Origin: Crocinitomicaceae bacterium
GTDB lineage: Bacteria > Bacteroidota > Bacteroidia > Flavobacteriales_D > Crocinitomicaceae
Direction: 5' to 3'
Assembly: GCA_016719925.1 (NCBI GenBank)
Contig: JADJYC010000002.1
Coordinates: forward strand, 744,001-808,000
DNA length: 64,000 nt
Shown: in pieces, positions 1 to 8,632 of the stretch
How the letters are laid out: every line of letters starts with the position of its first letter
How positions within the stretch are numbered: the stretch's first letter is position 1
Made by a program: the position numbers and the translations under genes
The notes under the pieces: model-generated
Databases searched by the model: none
Told to the model about the DNA's origin: nothing
What the model saw: only the letters and a program-made list of their open reading frames with translations

Positions 1-357
1 AATGTTCATCCCAGCCCTGTTCATATTCTTTCCTTGTCCTTCAGGAATTTCAGAGTGGTTTAATGTGATTTTACATGATGATGGACCCGTTGATTCAAAA
101 AGTATTTCCAATCTTGATGGTGGTGCCCCATCCGTAAAATTGGATGTATTCCAGCTTTGTACAATTCGTTTTCCGCTTTCCAGTTCCAGAATTTCACCCC
201 AGATATAACCTTCCCAGGCTGAATGTTTACCTCCTACGAAAGGTTCAATTTTGGCAACTCCGCCTGTAAACAAGGTGTGAGTACGGGTTGATAGCCAATC
301 GCGGTAAACTGTTGCTGCGTCAACCGGTAATTCGCAGGATACCTGAAAAGAGTCCAT
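1..357 (-). CDS. SRPBCC (AHSA1-like) domain protein, partial
   Basis: Reading the minus strand from the ATG at 357 gives an uninterrupted frame to the left edge, so the C-terminus is missing. It starts MDSFQVSCELPVDAATVYRD and continues with FTGGVAKIEPFVGGKHSAW, GEILELESGKRIVQSW and LEILFES. This is the pattern of the START-like SRPBCC fold of the AHSA1 type: an N-terminal strand, the helix with VYRDW, then strands with a conserved GG and W. Such proteins bind hydrophobic ligands or act as stress-related cofactors; the ligand cannot be inferred. It is divergent from the lipoprotein gene at 433, separated by 75 bp that must hold both promoters. Family is fairly sure; specific role unknown. Confidence 0.75.
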   Translation of the reverse strand, partial: MDSFQVSCELPVDAATVYRDWLSTRTHTLFTGGVAKIEPFVGGKHSAWEGYIWGEILELESGKRIVQSWNTSNFTDGAPPSRLEILFESTGPSSCKITLNHSEIPEGQGKNMNRAGMNI

Positions 358-432
358 AGTTTTTTCTTGCACGATTTCCTAAATGTAAAGAAAACCAATT
401 AAACTATCTTTACATTTCAAAGACATTTTTAA

Positions 433-993
433 ATGAAGACGTTAAGTTGTTTATCTGTGGTTATGTTTCTCATTGTTTCCTGCAGCGGAGATGAACCTGC
501 TGTTCAAAACGATACGAATACTCAAGTTGTTGAAAAGGATTCACTCATTGATCCGCAAACAGAATTAATGAAGCCGGATTCTATGATGGAAGCAAATCTG
601 AAAGCATTTCCAAAACACTGGGTGCAGGTAGATGTAAAACATAAAGAAATTATCTATACAGAATATTGCGGCATGGGACATCCATACCTGAAAGTAATTC
701 AGACTGACTCAACATGGCTTATTGAAACTTTTTACGGTCAGGATGGAGAAACCTGGCGTGTTCAGAACATGACAGCAAATATTCAGTCAGCCGAAGATCA
801 GATTTTTCAGGAAGGAATTTTTGTAGTGACAAAAGAAACCTACCCGGATAATGAAATTTATGAAGTAAGTTATTTCTGGAATCAAACAGCACGGTTCTGT
901 ACCTTTGGTGAATTCTTCAATAAAGAAACAAAATTTGCTGACGAATCTTTATCAGATTCCTTCACCGTAAAAAAAGAAGAGTGCGATGAATAA
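433..993 (+). CDS. Putative lipoprotein, unknown function
   Basis: A 186-residue protein starting MKTLSCLSVVMFLIVSCSGD: a short charged N-terminus, a hydrophobic stretch and a lipobox ending at Cys17, so it is predicted to be an exported lipoprotein. A Ser/Asp/Thr-rich linker (about residues 18-50) leads to a folded part with YCGMGHPYLKVIQ and several aromatic and Cys residues (Cys near 77, 156, 182). No family is recognised. It is monocistronic: divergent from the SRPBCC gene and followed 18 bp later by a strong bidirectional terminator. Start chosen because the signal peptide begins directly at this ATG. Confidence 0.7.
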   Translation: MKTLSCLSVVMFLIVSCSGDEPAVQNDTNTQVVEKDSLIDPQTELMKPDSMMEANLKAFPKHWVQVDVKHKEIIYTEYCGMGHPYLKVIQTDSTWLIETFYGQDGETWRVQNMTANIQSAEDQIFQEGIFVVTKETYPDNEIYEVSYFWNQTARFCTFGEFFNKETKFADESLSDSFTVKKEECDE

Positions 994-1011
994 CATCACG
1001 CATTGAAATAA

Positions 1012-1036
1012 AAAAGTCCGCCGTAAGCGGACTTTT
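1012..1036. terminator. Bidirectional intrinsic terminator
   Basis: Perfect 10-bp inverted repeat AAAAGTCCGC / GCGGACTTTT with a 5-base loop (CGTAA), flanked by an A run on the left and T-rich sequence on the right. It lies between the converging lipoprotein genes and can serve both. Confidence 0.85.
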
Positions 1037-1056
1037 CTTTTTAAAAGAAACGAATG

Positions 1057-1695
1057 CTAGTAAACTCTTACTGTTGAAATTTTAGCTTCATCATTAAAAC
1101 TTTTTGAAGAAAGCGAAATGTCTTTTGATCCGCTCACTTTTTTAGTACATCCTGCGGGATCAATAATGAATTGAATGCCTGTATATGCACCTACTTCAGC
1201 AACAATTTCTTTCAGACTGCCTGAGTAGAAAAATTTTGCATCCGGATATTTTGATTTCAGATCAGAAACAAGTGACCCGACTTTAATTCCGTCTGCAGTC
1301 TCAAAATAATTACTGATCACACGCATGTCCTGAATAACCAGATCTTCTTCAGTTTTAGCGTCATTGTTCTCCATGGTAATTTCAACCACGTCTTCCAGAC
1401 TGTTGAATATGATCCATTGAACATGTTCAGTAGTTGTACCATCTGAAGTGACAGAGATAGATGATTTACGGCTTTTCAGTTCTTGTGGCAAACGTGAAAG
1501 TGTTTCACCAATTTTGAATACTCCGACAGTTCCTGATTCTAGTACAAACGAATTCTCAACAGGTGGTTCTTCTACCACTACAGGCTCTTGAGAAACAGTG
1601 TCTTCTTTTGTTTCAGTTGTTGTCGTTTCTTCCGCTGATCCGCCGCATGAAACCAGCAATCCTATCATGCTTGCAGAATAGAATAATTTTTTCAT
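1057..1695 (-). CDS. Putative lipoprotein, unknown function
   Basis: A 212-residue protein. I placed the start at the ATG at 1695 (MKKLFYSASMIGLLVSCGGS) because it begins a clean lipoprotein signal peptide with a lipobox Cys at 17; the upstream in-frame extension to 1770 is not signal-like. After the Cys comes a Thr/Glu-rich spacer (ETTTTETKEDT) and then a globular region from about residue 50 with the motif VGVFKIGETLSRLPQEL, which resembles the start of small secreted domains that report an intrinsic scale or exponent, but no family can be named. It converges on the lipoprotein at 433 and shares its terminator. Confidence 0.65.
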   Translation of the reverse strand: MKKLFYSASMIGLLVSCGGSAEETTTTETKEDTVSQEPVVVEEPPVENSFVLESGTVGVFKIGETLSRLPQELKSRKSSISVTSDGTTTEHVQWIIFNSLEDVVEITMENNDAKTEEDLVIQDMRVISNYFETADGIKVGSLVSDLKSKYPDAKFFYSGSLKEIVAEVGAYTGIQFIIDPAGCTKKVSGSKDISLSSKSFNDEAKISTVRVY

Positions 1696-1825
1696 AGGGA
1701 TTGATTTATAGGGATTTGTCAGCAAAGCTACGAAAAAATGAGTGCGCTTCAAAAAGAATTCTGCCAACACCTGCAGAGTGAATGAAAAAACGGTTTAGTG
1801 AAGATTTCCGGATACAATAACCTGC

Positions 1826-2485
1826 CTAATTCATGAGTATTGGATTCACCCTGATCATTTTTGTACTTCCACCAGCTGATTTGAAAGGAATGCCTCCCGG
1901 CAAACCGGATTCGGCATCTTTCAGAATCACATTTACGGTTAATTCATCATAATCCAGTTCGTGAGAAGTGATATTGGAAAACGCTGCAAAATATTTTTCA
2001 AGGAACTGTTCCATGGATCTGGGTTCAATGTCTGACAGATATTTGTCATACTCTTCAATTGTTTCAACTTTTATTTCTTCTCCTGACACCAATTTTCTTT
2101 TCAGGTTTTTTACCTGCAGCAGCATGTCTAACAAATCATGGAAAAATTTGGAGCCCAAACTCAAAAATAATCCGCAAAGAACGGAACCGGTTACGGTTGA
2201 AATCAATGGCCAGATGCCTGTTTTGAAATCGGCACTTGTCCAGAAAAAATCAAAATCTTCTTTGCCGGTGTAGATGGCAAAAATGTTTGCTTTGGAAATC
2301 ACGGCCACACCAATACCAATGACCATACTCATTTTTTGAATTTTGTGTTCACGTTCTTTGTCGTCTTTGGCGGTCATCAGTTTCTGAATCCAACTGACCT
2401 GAGCCATTTTTACAAAGTTTCCGATTTTCTCAGTGATCATACTGAGAATTAAAAGCACCATGGTTACAGCAATAAATTTTTCCAT
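1826..2485 (-). CDS. Membrane protein, unknown function
   Basis: 219 residues from the ATG at 2485 (MEKFIAVTMVLLILSMITEK). Hydrophobic segments are visible at about residues 3-18, 52-68 and 92-112 (STVTGSVLCGLFLSLGSKFF), with a charged loop KAKDDKEREHKI-like between the first two, and a cytoplasmic or periplasmic C-terminal half rich in Glu/Asp (EIKVETIEEYDKYLSDIEPRS). The start lies 4 bp after the stop of the deacetylase gene upstream, so the two form an operon. The longer in-frame start at 2557 would overlap the upstream gene and lacks any sequence logic. No family recognised. Confidence 0.6.
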   Translation of the reverse strand: MEKFIAVTMVLLILSMITEKIGNFVKMAQVSWIQKLMTAKDDKEREHKIQKMSMVIGIGVAVISKANIFAIYTGKEDFDFFWTSADFKTGIWPLISTVTGSVLCGLFLSLGSKFFHDLLDMLLQVKNLKRKLVSGEEIKVETIEEYDKYLSDIEPRSMEQFLEKYFAAFSNITSHELDYDELTVNVILKDAESGLPGGIPFKSAGGSTKMIRVNPILMN

Positions 2486-2489
2486 AGAA

Positions 2490-3548
2490 TTATCGTTTAA
2501 TGTCTGCGTAAATTGATTTGGTTGTTTTAGTATGCAGCAGGGCCGCCTCCAAATCAAAAGTTTTTAAAGCATTCAATTCGTGCACACGTCCTTCAAAATA
2601 GCCTTCATTTATTCCATGCGGAACATCGGCGTTTTTAAGTTCACCTTTACCCACATGAAACATCATTTCGGCAGAGAATCCTTTTTCAGCATATCCGGCA
2701 CAGGTGAGCAAATCTGTTTTTGAATAAATCTCAAAAATCTTCGCTAAGGTCTCTCTTATTCCGTTTGGGTTTTTATCATTTGTTTGTCCGTAAATAATAT
2801 CACAAAGTAATTCAGGAGTACGAATTTCATTTTCATCTGTCAGACTTTTTCTTTTGCGCATAACACCATAAGTAGTCTGAAAATATTTCTTCCACATCAT
2901 CAGTTTTATTCCTTCAATTGCAGCCGGAGTTATTAGTTTTTTATCGAGCTGATCAAAACAAGTATTGCATGATTTGTTGTCCTGTTCTTTTGATGGCCCG
3001 GCATTAAATCTTCTGAACCAGGCAACCGGACTTCGCATGGGAATATCCAGTCCGTGTTTGCGGTTGTAAACTTTCAGGGTATTTACATAAACTTTGAAAA
3101 GGGGCTCATGCATGTAAACAAAACCATGGTGATGTGAAAGATGATCGATGGACTCTCCATCCATAATTTCGCGCATTCTGTCTAACTGCGCAATTAATTC
3201 GCGCTGGACATCATCCGGGTTGATTTCTGAAAAATCATAACCAAACGCTTCTCTGAAAAAAGTACTGGTTTTATCTTTTGGATCTGTCAGACTGCTCTGA
3301 CCCGTGAGTGATTTACCCGAAGTTATACTGAAATGAAGTCCGATACCAAATGCAGCCTCAGGTTTATTCTGATCACGCAATATTTTTTTCATTCCCAGTA
3401 ATTCTCTGATTCTCTCTTTGGAATCAGTATGAGAAACAAAGCAGGCAACTGAATTTATTTTTCCGTCAAGCACCGCATCTTCAACTCCGTTATCAATAAA
3501 ATCAGAACATCCGTAGTCATCTGCTGTCAGAATGATCTGTTTTTTCAT
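2490..3548 (-). CDS. ChbG/YdjC (HpnK)-family carbohydrate deacetylase
   Basis: 352 residues. The N-terminus MKKQIILTADDYGCSDFIDN has the ADDYG motif with the paired metal-binding Asp residues of the YdjC fold; GIGLHFS supplies the next conserved His, and IDHLSHHHGFVY the later His pair. Members of this family remove acetyl groups from N-acetylated sugars (ChbG acts on chitooligosaccharides, HpnK on hopanoid glycans). The region PMRSPVAWFRRF also fits. The protein is longer than the usual 250-300 residues, with an insert at about 190-260 that contains a CNTCF pair. No signal peptide, so cytoplasmic. First gene of a two-gene unit with the membrane protein at 1826. Substrate unknown. Confidence 0.8.
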   Translation of the reverse strand: MKKQIILTADDYGCSDFIDNGVEDAVLDGKINSVACFVSHTDSKERIRELLGMKKILRDQNKPEAAFGIGLHFSITSGKSLTGQSSLTDPKDKTSTFFREAFGYDFSEINPDDVQRELIAQLDRMREIMDGESIDHLSHHHGFVYMHEPLFKVYVNTLKVYNRKHGLDIPMRSPVAWFRRFNAGPSKEQDNKSCNTCFDQLDKKLITPAAIEGIKLMMWKKYFQTTYGVMRKRKSLTDENEIRTPELLCDIIYGQTNDKNPNGIRETLAKIFEIYSKTDLLTCAGYAEKGFSAEMMFHVGKGELKNADVPHGINEGYFEGRVHELNALKTFDLEAALLHTKTTKSIYADIKR

Positions 3549-3654
3549 AAAAGCTTTTTGAGAGAATAAGTGTACGCATTTTTTTTGAAATTAATAATCA
3601 GCGATTGTTTGAATATTGAGGATGAAAGTTGAACGGCTGAGAAATAATATTGAG

Positions 3655-3662
3655 TAATTTTG
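3655..3662 (+). promoter_or_regulatory. Bacteroidota -7 box, near-leaderless
   Basis: TAATTTTG fits TAnnTTTG and ends only 4 bases before the GTG start of the SUFU gene at 3667. A TTG at 3629-3631 is 23 bases upstream, slightly far for the -33 element. The position supports the GTG as the real start and predicts a leaderless or nearly leaderless mRNA. Confidence 0.5.
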
Positions 3663-3666
3663 TTCT

Positions 3667-4236
3667 GTGATTCAGGATCTTTTTAAAAACGCAGTTACAG
3701 AAGTTGTACAAACAAATCAGGAGTATCATTTTGAAATTATTCATTTGATCTCATCTGAGCCAAAATATCAGCTTTTATATACAAAAGGACTTTCTGATTA
3801 TATACAGCCGGTAAATGAAATCAGTAAAGAACTGGAGCGTATTGAACTTTATTTTTTACTGCCGGATTATTGGGATCTGAAAAAAAATAACTGGCCCGTA
3901 TACTGGTTGAACCGCATTGCGCAGGTACCTCAAAAAAATAAAACCTGGTTTGGGATAGGCGACACACTTCCTGCCGGGAATCCGCCGGAGCATATAGATG
4001 GAAAATTAAAGGCGTCGTATTTTATTATCAGCGAACCAATTTTTCTGGAGCAGTTAAAAACTGAAAGTGAAGTAAAATACCTGGCTGTCATACCAATTTT
4101 CAGAAAGGAATTTGATTTTAAAATGCAGAATTCTGCAGCACTATTATTCAATAAACTGAAAGAAAAAAGTTATTCAGAAATGATTGATGAATACCGCCAG
4201 CCCGTTGCGAGAAAAAAGTTTATGGGTGTTTTCTGA
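3667..4236 (+). CDS. Suppressor-of-fused (SUFU) domain protein
   Basis: 189 residues, all one domain. The block IELYFLLPDYWDLK, then WPVYWLNRIAQVPQ, TWFGIGDTLPAG, PPEHIDG and SYFIISEPIF is the hallmark of bacterial SUFU-domain proteins. In bacteria this family is mostly found as a stand-alone cytoplasmic protein and has been proposed as an immunity protein of polymorphic toxins; its role here is not shown. The start is GTG at 3667; a -7 box sits 4 bases upstream. Its stop codon directly abuts the stop of the WD40-caspase gene (no spacer), so the two are tail to tail. Family confident, function open. Confidence 0.85.
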   Translation: MIQDLFKNAVTEVVQTNQEYHFEIIHLISSEPKYQLLYTKGLSDYIQPVNEISKELERIELYFLLPDYWDLKKNNWPVYWLNRIAQVPQKNKTWFGIGDTLPAGNPPEHIDGKLKASYFIISEPIFLEQLKTESEVKYLAVIPIFRKEFDFKMQNSAALLFNKLKEKSYSEMIDEYRQPVARKKFMGVF

Positions 4237-7200
4237 TTACCAGATCTGATAGTCGAGAGAAATATTTTCAAAACGAGATCCCGGAGTTTGTCTGCCGTTG
4301 GAAATTTTGAGCACAGCTAGCCGAATATATTGTTGTAATTCAGAAATGAATATTTTACCATCTGAGTTCAAATCTGCCAGTTTTGATTTCAATCCATTCA
4401 ATAAACAAAATGTAAAAAGACCGTTTTTCCACTCAGCACTTTCCATAGCATATTCAACGCCGCCGGCTGATGAAATTACGGTTGCACCGGTTCCTCTGTT
4501 CAAATCATTAAACATTTCTTTTGCGGCTTCATTTGTTTTCTGAAGCCCTTGTCTTTCTCTGACAGTGGTTGTTGATTCAGTTGTTCTGAAAACCACATCT
4601 GTATTTTCTGTTTCTGTTTTTGAAACTGTCTCCAGATCATCTTTATCCAGTTCACCGCTGTGGCATGTATCCATAATTAATAGTTTGCGCAGTGCCTTGA
4701 TATTTTCAAGAATGGATTCCAGTTCAGTATAACTGATTCCGCGCTGTTCCGGATTCTGAAAATCTACATCGTATGTGCAATAATAGTAGTCCATGTTTTT
4801 ATCCAGAACACCATGACCGGCAATAAAAATCATGACTACATCATTGCGTTTGGCAGATTTGAGAAATTCTTTCATGTCCAGAATATTTTCTTTGGTTACC
4901 TGATCGTTGATCAGTAGTTTCTGATGAACGGTTTCATAGACAGAATTATCTGAAAATGCCTGAAGCATATCTTCAGCATCTTTAGCGGCGTATTGCAGGT
5001 TGAATTTTTTGTCTTTGTATTGTGAAACACCAATTGAAATTAAATATAGATCTCCAGATTTTTCCTGAGTGTTTGTAAGGTAAACTGTTTCGCGCATTGA
5101 TTCTACTCCTTTGGAGTTAAGCACTGATAACTGAATTTTATTTTCCCCGCCCATGAGTTCAAGGTCAATATTGTTCTCATATTTTTGTGTTGGCTCAGTA
5201 GAAATGTCCATTCCTTTTCTTCCGGCAACAGGCACATCGTTAATAAAAATGTTTATCCGGTCAAGTTCAAATTTGCTGTCTGAGGCAACAATGTGCAATG
5301 TTGCTATGGAACCATTTTGAGATGTTCTTTTGATAACCAATTCCGGTGCATGAATTTCATTTTGTAAATCGTCTTCATCCAATCCCATTCGTTTAAGTCG
5401 CTTGTGATATGCTTTTTCATAAAGTTCAATTGTTTCAGCATCTGCCAGTTCAAGATCTTTTAAAATAATATCCGGACGGTTATATTTTAAATCAAACTGA
5501 TCAAAGGGATAAAATTTAGCCGCTTTGTTTCTTCCCTGATTAACGTGGTAACCAACGTAATTTGCGCCCTTTCTGGATGAGGTAAAATACCCTTCATTAT
5601 TCCAGATGACCCATTCTTTGTTTTCTCCTATGAAAATGGAAGCAGCCGGGTAAATCATGTTGACTGTTTCATCCTGCAATTTGAAGCGGAACTTATCAAG
5701 ATATTGACCTTTTTTTTCGAGCGCATTGATGATTTCATTCCATGCGTCAGGTGAATTTGTATTTGCTTTTTCAAGGAGATTCAATTCACGAAGCAAAGGC
5801 AAAAATTTACCATCATTACCAAGCTGTTTGCTGTATTCCATGAAGGTTGGAAGGTTTCCGTTTTTGCCTGATCCAATTTCATTCATTGGCCACAAACGAA
5901 TGGTCATATCTGTGCCTGATGTTACCAGAAATTTTTCATTGGCTGAAATGGTGATACTTCGTATATCTCCGTCATGTCCGACAAACCGTGATTTTAAATT
6001 CCCGCCGAAATCAAATGCTTCCAATGTGCCGTAAGATCCTCCGCTGACAAATATTTTTTCTTTGACAAAACAATAACTGTCATGTCTGTTTCCTTGCCAT
6101 GGATATCTTAATACTGAGTCTATGAGCATGTTGTTTTCTGTCAGGTAAAGAATTTCGTTGGGGTCCCATTCTGTTTTTCGTTTGTACTCTTTTTCATAAA
6201 GTTTATATCCGTTTTTTTCCTGAACAGGAAAACGAAATTTCGAAAAATCAGAAAAATCATTTTCCAGTTGTCTTGAAAAAACATCAAATACTTCACGGTA
6301 TGGTGCAAATCCGTAAGCCTTATCCGGAACATGTGAAAAGGCCAGTTGATTGCTGTCAAGGGCTGCTGAATAGAATGCGTTTCCTGTTCCGCGCAGTACA
6401 AATTTTTCTTTTGTTTTTCCTTCTGGGTTTAATTCCCAAACCGCAAGTTCTATTCTTGTTCCTCCTGAACTTACCAGCGTATTTTCATCCAGAAACTGAA
6501 CTGTAAGAATGATGTCATCATGACTTTTATAAGAACCAGCAGAGAGCCATTGATCACCTGATTTTTCATATACAACTACTTTGTTTTTACCCGGATCTTT
6601 TATGGCCGCAGCAATTCTGTTTCCTGAAGGAGAAAGTGCGATTTCTACCACTTCGTTGTCTCCGGTTACAAAATATTCTTCAAAGCCTAATTTCCCGTCA
6701 AGAACTACAACTGCTCCCAGTTGTTGTCCAAAGATTACAATGCGTGAACCGTCTTCAGATATGGCGGCTTCCGGCGTAATAGCTTCTCCCGTTTTTGAGA
6801 AAAACGGAAATTTTTTAATGGGTTTGGTTTTGGTAAAATTCCACATGTAAACCATGCCGTCTGTATGACAGGAAATAAAATAATCGCCAAAGGTTTCAAT
6901 CGAGCTTACGTCATAAGCCTGATGTTCATAAGACAAAACAATCTGATCCGTAAGATAATTCCACAGCACTATATTTCCATCTGCGTCTCCTGCAATCAGA
7001 TATTTTGATTCTTGGCTAAATGCCATTGAATGAATAACATTAGCATGAAATTTCAATAATTTTTTCATGGCTCCGGTCTGATAGTCGTATATACGGATGT
7101 CACCCAAATCTTCTGATTCATCATCTTTACCAAACCAGCCGCCTGTTGCCAGATATTTATTGTCAGGTGATAGGGCAACACTGTAAATCATTCCTTCACT

Positions 7201-7425
7201 TCCCGGACCAATTTGTCCGCGGAATTCTTTTTTGAGATACCCCTTTTTTATATCCCACACCTTGACAGTTTTATCAAAACTTCCTGTGATAATATTTCCG
7301 TCGTTGTCTTTTTCAGCATCATAAATTGTACTCCGGTGTCCCCCCGGGTTAATCACCAGGTACTGTTCCTGTGCAAACAAGTATGACAGAAAAGAACATA
7401 GAATTACAGTAGCCGATAATCTCAT
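4237..7425 (-). CDS. Exported WD40-repeat caspase (peptidase C14) protein
   Basis: 1062 residues. A signal peptide (MRLSATVILCSFLSYLFAQ) precedes WD40-type repeats with visible blade ends TVKVWDI, NIVLWNY, MVYMWNF and LAVWELN up to about residue 340, and a further one, IRLWPMN, near 515. A middle region of about 250 residues follows, then a caspase-like domain (about 785-1060) starting LYLISIGVSQY with AAKDAEDM. The catalytic His is in FIAGHGV (His871) and the Cys in IMDTCHSGE (Cys921). The family joins beta-propellers to metacaspase-like proteases that cleave after basic residues in characterised members; specificity here is unknown. The signal peptide places it outside the cytoplasm, unlike most caspase effectors. 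Single gene, no terminator seen before the SUFU gene. Confidence 0.9.
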   Translation of the reverse strand: MRLSATVILCSFLSYLFAQEQYLVINPGGHRSTIYDAEKDNDGNIITGSFDKTVKVWDIKKGYLKKEFRGQIGPGSEGMIYSVALSPDNKYLATGGWFGKDDESEDLGDIRIYDYQTGAMKKLLKFHANVIHSMAFSQESKYLIAGDADGNIVLWNYLTDQIVLSYEHQAYDVSSIETFGDYFISCHTDGMVYMWNFTKTKPIKKFPFFSKTGEAITPEAAISEDGSRIVIFGQQLGAVVVLDGKLGFEEYFVTGDNEVVEIALSPSGNRIAAAIKDPGKNKVVVYEKSGDQWLSAGSYKSHDDIILTVQFLDENTLVSSGGTRIELAVWELNPEGKTKEKFVLRGTGNAFYSAALDSNQLAFSHVPDKAYGFAPYREVFDVFSRQLENDFSDFSKFRFPVQEKNGYKLYEKEYKRKTEWDPNEILYLTENNMLIDSVLRYPWQGNRHDSYCFVKEKIFVSGGSYGTLEAFDFGGNLKSRFVGHDGDIRSITISANEKFLVTSGTDMTIRLWPMNEIGSGKNGNLPTFMEYSKQLGNDGKFLPLLRELNLLEKANTNSPDAWNEIINALEKKGQYLDKFRFKLQDETVNMIYPAASIFIGENKEWVIWNNEGYFTSSRKGANYVGYHVNQGRNKAAKFYPFDQFDLKYNRPDIILKDLELADAETIELYEKAYHKRLKRMGLDEDDLQNEIHAPELVIKRTSQNGSIATLHIVASDSKFELDRINIFINDVPVAGRKGMDISTEPTQKYENNIDLELMGGENKIQLSVLNSKGVESMRETVYLTNTQEKSGDLYLISIGVSQYKDKKFNLQYAAKDAEDMLQAFSDNSVYETVHQKLLINDQVTKENILDMKEFLKSAKRNDVVMIFIAGHGVLDKNMDYYYCTYDVDFQNPEQRGISYTELESILENIKALRKLLIMDTCHSGELDKDDLETVSKTETENTDVVFRTTESTTTVRERQGLQKTNEAAKEMFNDLNRGTGATVISSAGGVEYAMESAEWKNGLFTFCLLNGLKSKLADLNSDGKIFISELQQYIRLAVLKISNGRQTPGSRFENISLDYQIW

Positions 7426-7563
7426 ATCATGTAAATGTGGTGAAAAAAAATCAGAGTCGGGTAGGGTGAATTACGTATGTTTTCTGTTGTTAGTGTTGAG
7501 TGATTGAATAGGCACCTAATATCGGTGAATTTTGATAATTCAGTTAATTCTGGAGTGATTCTT

Positions 7564-8091
7564 TTACTTCTTAAATCCAATTCTCGTCCGCTCCTTTTCC
7601 GCTTCATCTTTAGTTATGAATTGTGTCAAATAATCAAAAACTAAATCAATTCTCTCATCCTGTGTTTTCATTTTTTTTCTGATTTCTTCAAGTTCAATTA
7701 AAAGATCTTTATGTGTCATGAGCATTTCACGCATTTTGACAAAAAGTTCAATGATGCGGATACTCATATAAATGGCTGTTTCACTCCTCAATATATTAGA
7801 TACCTGAAGTATCCCATGTTCAGTAAAAGCGTTGGGTAATTCACCTCCAAGTGATTGATGTGACGGTATCGCATTTTGCGATACCATTAGCCTAACTTCT
7901 TGTTTATCAAGTTTAAAAACAAAGTGTTCTGGAAACTTTATCCGATTTCTTTTTACTTGTTCACGCAATCTATAGGGTTTTACCTGAAACAACTCTGCCA
8001 AATCCCTGTCGAGCATCACTTTTTGCCCTCTGATCAAATAGATTTTGCTGAGTAATATTTCATCTGGAGTTGTAATTTCTTTTGTTGGCAT
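7564..8091 (-). CDS. ORF6N-domain DNA-binding protein, third copy
   Basis: 175 residues, last of three tandem paralogues. The N-terminal ORF6N domain reads PDEILLSKIYLIRGQKVMLD followed by RDLAELFQVKPYRLREQVKR; the C-terminus is a helical tail (KMREMLMTHKDLLIELEEIR, then KKMKTQDERIDLVFDYLTQF) shared almost unchanged with the two upstream copies. The middle, about residues 35-115, differs strongly from the other two (FQVKPYRLREQ, MVSQNAIPSHQSLGGELP). ORF6N/KilA-N-related domains are predicted DNA binders of phage origin; here no phage genes are near. It starts 2 bp after the stop of the preceding copy, so the three form one transcription unit. Its coding sequence contains a perfect 9-bp dyad. 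Confidence 0.85.
   Translation of the reverse strand: MPTKEITTPDEILLSKIYLIRGQKVMLDRDLAELFQVKPYRLREQVKRNRIKFPEHFVFKLDKQEVRLMVSQNAIPSHQSLGGELPNAFTEHGILQVSNILRSETAIYMSIRIIELFVKMREMLMTHKDLLIELEEIRKKMKTQDERIDLVFDYLTQFITKDEAEKERTRIGFKK
7865..7885. promoter_or_regulatory. Dyad inside third ORF6N gene
   Basis: Perfect inverted repeat GGTATCGCA / TGCGATACC with a 3-base centre. It covers the codons for MVSQNAIP, the same codon position as the dyads of the other two copies, but with a different base sequence. Could be an operator or an mRNA hairpin. Confidence 0.55.
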
Positions 8092-8093
8092 AG

Positions 8094-8630
8094 TTATTTT
8101 GTTGTCTTAAATCCAATTTTTCTTCGCTCCATTTCCGTTTCATCTTTAGTAATGAATTGTGTCAGATAATCAAAAACTAAATCAATTCTGTCATCCTGTG
8201 TTTTCATTTTTTTTCTGATTTCTTCAAGCTCAATCAGAAGATCTTTGTGGGTCATTAGCATTTCACGCATTTTGCTAAATAATCTCATGATTCGAATGTT
8301 TACTTCTATCGCTCTTTCACTGTTTAATACAGAAGACAACATGAGCACGCCATGTTCAGTGAATGCCATTGGAAGATAACGTACTCCACCCCAATTTTGA
8401 CTTGAGGTCGCAATTTGCGACCTCAAGATTTCAGACTCATTCTTAGTCAGTTCAAACATAAAATCCTCAGGAAAGCGTGCAATATTTCTTTTGACCTGTT
8501 CTTTGAGTCGTTTGGTTTCAACACCATATAATTCTGCCAAATCTTTATCCAACATTACTTTTTGCCCTCTGATCAAATAGATTTTGCTGAGTAATGTTTC
8601 ATCTGGAGTTGTAATTTCTTTTGTTGGCAT
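8094..8630 (-). CDS. ORF6N-domain DNA-binding protein, second copy
   Basis: 178 residues. It shares the start MPTKEITTPDE with the third copy, then SKIYLIRGQKVMLDKDLAEL and the Tyr-Gly-Val form YGVETKRLKEQVKR. Middle part: PEDFMFELTKNESEILRSQI, then NWGGVRYLPMAFTEHGVLML, the standard ORF6N layout. The C-terminal helical tail is nearly identical to the neighbours and ends RIGFKTTK-like. Spacing is 2 bp on both sides. A perfect 13-bp-arm dyad lies over the codons LRSQIATSS. High similarity at both ends with a diverged centre suggests tandem duplication followed by selection or recombination in the centre. Confidence 0.88.
   Translation of the reverse strand: MPTKEITTPDETLLSKIYLIRGQKVMLDKDLAELYGVETKRLKEQVKRNIARFPEDFMFELTKNESEILRSQIATSSQNWGGVRYLPMAFTEHGVLMLSSVLNSERAIEVNIRIMRLFSKMREMLMTHKDLLIELEEIRKKMKTQDDRIDLVFDYLTQFITKDETEMERRKIGFKTTK
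8401..8427. promoter_or_regulatory. 27-bp perfect dyad inside second ORF6N gene
   Basis: Arms CTTGAGGTCGCAA and TTGCGACCTCAAG around a single T at 8414, with no mismatch. It encodes LRSQIATS on the minus strand. The equivalent site in the first copy differs at one pair of symmetric positions and remains perfect. Confidence 0.65.
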
Positions 8631-8632
8631 AG

